This document shows positions 3,461 through 5,302 of a stretch of DNA of 5,302 nucleotides, piece by piece. Under the pieces are notes generated by a model. The model saw only the letters and a program-made list of their open reading frames with translations. It made no database searches and was not told where the DNA came from. The DNA comes from Candidatus Collierbacteria bacterium RIFOXYD1_FULL_40_9 (GTDB taxonomy: Bacteria; Patescibacteriota; Microgenomatia; UBA1400; MFAQ01), in contig MFAQ01000018.1 in assembly GCA_001776275.1 (NCBI GenBank), forward strand, positions 1 to 5,302. Reading direction: 5' to 3'. Both the position numbers and the translations under genes were made by a program. The first letter of the stretch is position 1; every line of letters starts with the position of its first letter.

Positions 3461-5302
3461 GATATTTTCGATTCTTGCCCGTGAAGGACTGGTGGGTACC
3501 AAACGACCAATAATAACATTTTCTTTCATACCTACAAGGTGGTCGATCTTTCCTGCTACGGCAGCGTCGGTTAAGACGCTAGTAGTGTCTTGGAAGGACG
3601 CGGCAGATAACCAACTATCGGTGTGAAGAGCGGCGCGGATGGTACCAAGAATAAGGTTTGTAGCTGTTGCAGGCTCACCACCTTGGGCAATAACTGCCTC
3701 ATTGACCATTTCATAAGCTCCCCGACTGATAACGTCCCCTGCTACAAGGCTAGTGTCACCTAGAGTGTCGACACGAACATAGTCACACATTTTGCGAGTA
3801 ATAACTTCGAAGTGCTTGTCGTGAATACCAATACCTTGGGACTCGTAGATATTTTGAATTTCACCAATGAGGTAATTTTGGGCGGCACGCAAACCTTTGA
3901 TTTTAAGAAGCATTTTGATGTCGACTCCACCGGCGGCTAATTGAGTGCCAATAGAAACTAGATCACCATCTTCGACCTTGAGAGGCATAGCAAGAGGAAT
4001 GAGATATTCTTTGCGATCTTCTTTTTTGCCACCTGGGGTAATAGTAACCAAGTTACCATTGTCGGTTTCGACAACTTTGACCTTGCCAGAAACTTCGGCG
4101 ATTGGGGCAACTAGTTTTGGCTGTCTAACTTCAAACAACTCAGTAACGCGAGGTAGACCTTGAGTAACGTCGACACCGGCGACACCTCCAGAGTGCTTGG
4201 TACGCATGGTTAGCTGAGTACCTGGCTCACCAATAGACTGGGCAGCGATAACACCGGCTGGATCACCGATTGTGGCTGGTAAGTTGTTAGCCAGATTGGT
4301 TCCGTAACACTTAGCACAAAGTCCAAAGCGAAGTTTACAGGTAAGCGGAGATCTGACTTCGACTTCTTTGACACCATCTTTGACAATGGCGGCGGCAATT
4401 TCTTCGGTAATAGTTTCGTCTGCGTTTACCAAAACCTTGTGAGTTTGTGGTGAAGTAACTTTTTTGGCAGCGGTGCGATAAGTAATTCTCTTTTCGAAAA
4501 CTTTTCCACGATCTCCGTCGGAAGAAATAGTGATAAATTCGTCGGTACCACAATCCTCAGCTCTGATGATGGCGTCGTGACTGACATCGACAAGGCGACG
4601 AGTAAGGTAGCCCGCGTCTGCAGTACGAAGAGCGGTGTCGGTTAAACCTTTTCGAGAACCTCTGACAGAAGAAACGTATTCAAAAACCGAGAGACCTTCT
4701 CTGAAGTTTCCTTTGGTTGGGAGTTCTACTAGATTACCAAGAGGATCTGTGTTGATACCACGCATAGCGGAAAGCTGTTTGATGGTGTTTTTGGTTATAC
4801 GACCCATACCGGTGTCGATGATTAAACGAATTGGGTTGTCGGCGGAAAAAGTTTGCCAAGTAAGCTCGGCGAGCTCATCGGCTGTTTCCATCCACATTTT
4901 GATGGTTTCGCGTTTTCTCTCTTCGTTTGTTATTAACCCCAAGTTGTAACTACTTTCGATTTCTTTGGCTTTTTTGTTTCCTTCTTCGATGAAATTATCT
5001 TTGTCAGCATAAAGTTCGTTATCGGAGACGGCAAAGGATAGACCTGAAGTAGTAGCGTAAGCAAAACCAATGTTTTTAACACCGTCGACTAATTTAACAA
5101 CTTGCTTGACGCTTAAGTTTCGTATTGCTCTGTGGAAGAGGGCAGAAATTTCTTTTCTGGGAAGATTGTGGTTGATGAATTCCCACTCTGTTGGTAGCAT
5201 TTGGTTAAAAATAATTCTTCCGACTGTGGTTTCGGTTAGCTCTAGCGAGCTTGGGTTGCGACGAACCATAACCAACTGACGCTCGGAAACGATACCATTT
5301 TG
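3458..5302 (-). CDS. rpoC: DNA-directed RNA polymerase subunit beta', C-terminal 614 residues (partial)
   Basis: The frame is open to the right edge and continues beyond it; the in-frame TTG at 5275 is internal, not the start. The stop is TGA at 3460-3458. The visible part covers the catalytic trough of beta'. In order (residues from the window edge): bridge helix at about 208-242 (SSVRGSRKG, then TADAGYLTRRLVDV); the zinc site of four cysteines, Cys251 (EDCGT) and Cys322/329/332 (C-x6-C-x2-C); trigger loop QSIGEPGTQLTMRTKHSGG at about 355-373 with the catalytic His at 370; and the conserved end SAASFQDTTSVLTDAAVAG and GRLVP. No large insertion (SI3 type) splits the trigger loop. The NADFDGD metal site lies upstream, outside the window. 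Two substitutions stand out: Lys for Phe just before the trigger-loop His, and Arg for the bridge-helix His777 of E. coli. The gene leads directly into rpsL. Identification is secure. Confidence 0.98.
   Translation of the reverse strand, partial: QNGIVSERQLVMVRRNPSSLELTETTVGRIIFNQMLPTEWEFINHNLPRKEISALFHRAIRNLSVKQVVKLVDGVKNIGFAYATTSGLSFAVSDNELYADKDNFIEEGNKKAKEIESSYNLGLITNEERKRETIKMWMETADELAELTWQTFSADNPIRLIIDTGMGRITKNTIKQLSAMRGINTDPLGNLVELPTKGNFREGLSVFEYVSSVRGSRKGLTDTALRTADAGYLTRRLVDVSHDAIIRAEDCGTDEFITISSDGDRGKVFEKRITYRTAAKKVTSPQTHKVLVNADETITEEIAAAIVKDGVKEVEVRSPLTCKLRFGLCAKCYGTNLANNLPATIGDPAGVIAAQSIGEPGTQLTMRTKHSGGVAGVDVTQGLPRVTELFEVRQPKLVAPIAEVSGKVKVVETDNGNLVTITPGGKKEDRKEYLIPLAMPLKVEDGDLVSIGTQLAAGGVDIKMLLKIKGLRAAQNYLIGEIQNIYESQGIGIHDKHFEVITRKMCDYVRVDTLGDTSLVAGDVISRGAYEMVNEAVIAQGGEPATATNLILGTIRAALHTDSWLSAASFQDTTSVLTDAAVAGKIDHLVGMKENVIIGRLVPTSPSRARIENI

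Noticed and set aside
5273..5275. TTG at 5275 as the start of a 605-codon protein
   Set aside because: The frame continues open to the window edge, and the translated sequence is the middle of beta', so the gene is partial and starts outside.
5070..5279. Plus-strand open frames opposite rpoC, also at 3420-3626, 3945-4163 and 4635-4949
   Set aside because: All lie antisense to clearly conserved rpoC or rpsL sequence, lack ribosome sites, and read as low-complexity shadows.

Overview
The window reads as bacterial chromosome in which every supportable gene lies on the minus strand. From right to left it holds the C-terminal 614 codons of rpoC (RNA polymerase beta'), rpsL (S12), rpsG (S7), two adjacent unrecognised genes (here 'A', 2317-1802, and 'B', 1799-1305), a short membrane-protein unit (95 aa and 32 aa), and the first 156 codons of a third unrecognised gene ('C') that runs off the left edge. 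TGA is a stop codon (end of rpoC), so the code looks standard. The small AT-rich setting, rpoC directly joined to rpsL-rpsG without fusA following, an S12 with an N-terminal insertion and odd substitutions in the beta' catalytic elements would suit a Candidate Phyla Radiation (Patescibacteria, Microgenomates-like) genome. That placement is an inference of low to moderate confidence.

Layout. 5302-2486 is the transcription/translation core: rpoC, 20 nt, rpsL, 55 nt holding a palindromic repeat, rpsG, then two more palindromic repeats and an 11-bp hairpin with U tracts (terminator, 2393-2364). 2353-1257 is a second unit: a TATAAT box, a strong Shine-Dalgarno, gene A from a TTG start, gene B two bases after A, a possible 11-codon ORF, and a terminator at 1190-1161. 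1148-524 is a third unit: a nested palindrome, an extended -10 promoter, a two-helix membrane protein, a 32-codon single-helix membrane peptide with a very good Shine-Dalgarno, and a terminator 5 nt after its stop. 511-1 is the fourth: a TATAAT box, a strong Shine-Dalgarno and gene C.

How the genes relate. rpoC, rpsL and rpsG are ordinary housekeeping genes of the beta'/str type. The most interesting content is the A/B/C set. By eye each is built from an approximately 80-residue unit predicted as beta-alpha-beta-beta-alpha-beta (ferredoxin-like), present twice in A and twice in B with the same 85-residue spacing between equivalent Pro-Ile motifs, and one complete plus one partial unit in C. 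This looks like an undescribed locally expanded paralogous family flanking a pair of small membrane proteins; its function is unknown. The window also carries four related palindromic repeats in the intergenic gaps and two terminators with the same stem sequence.
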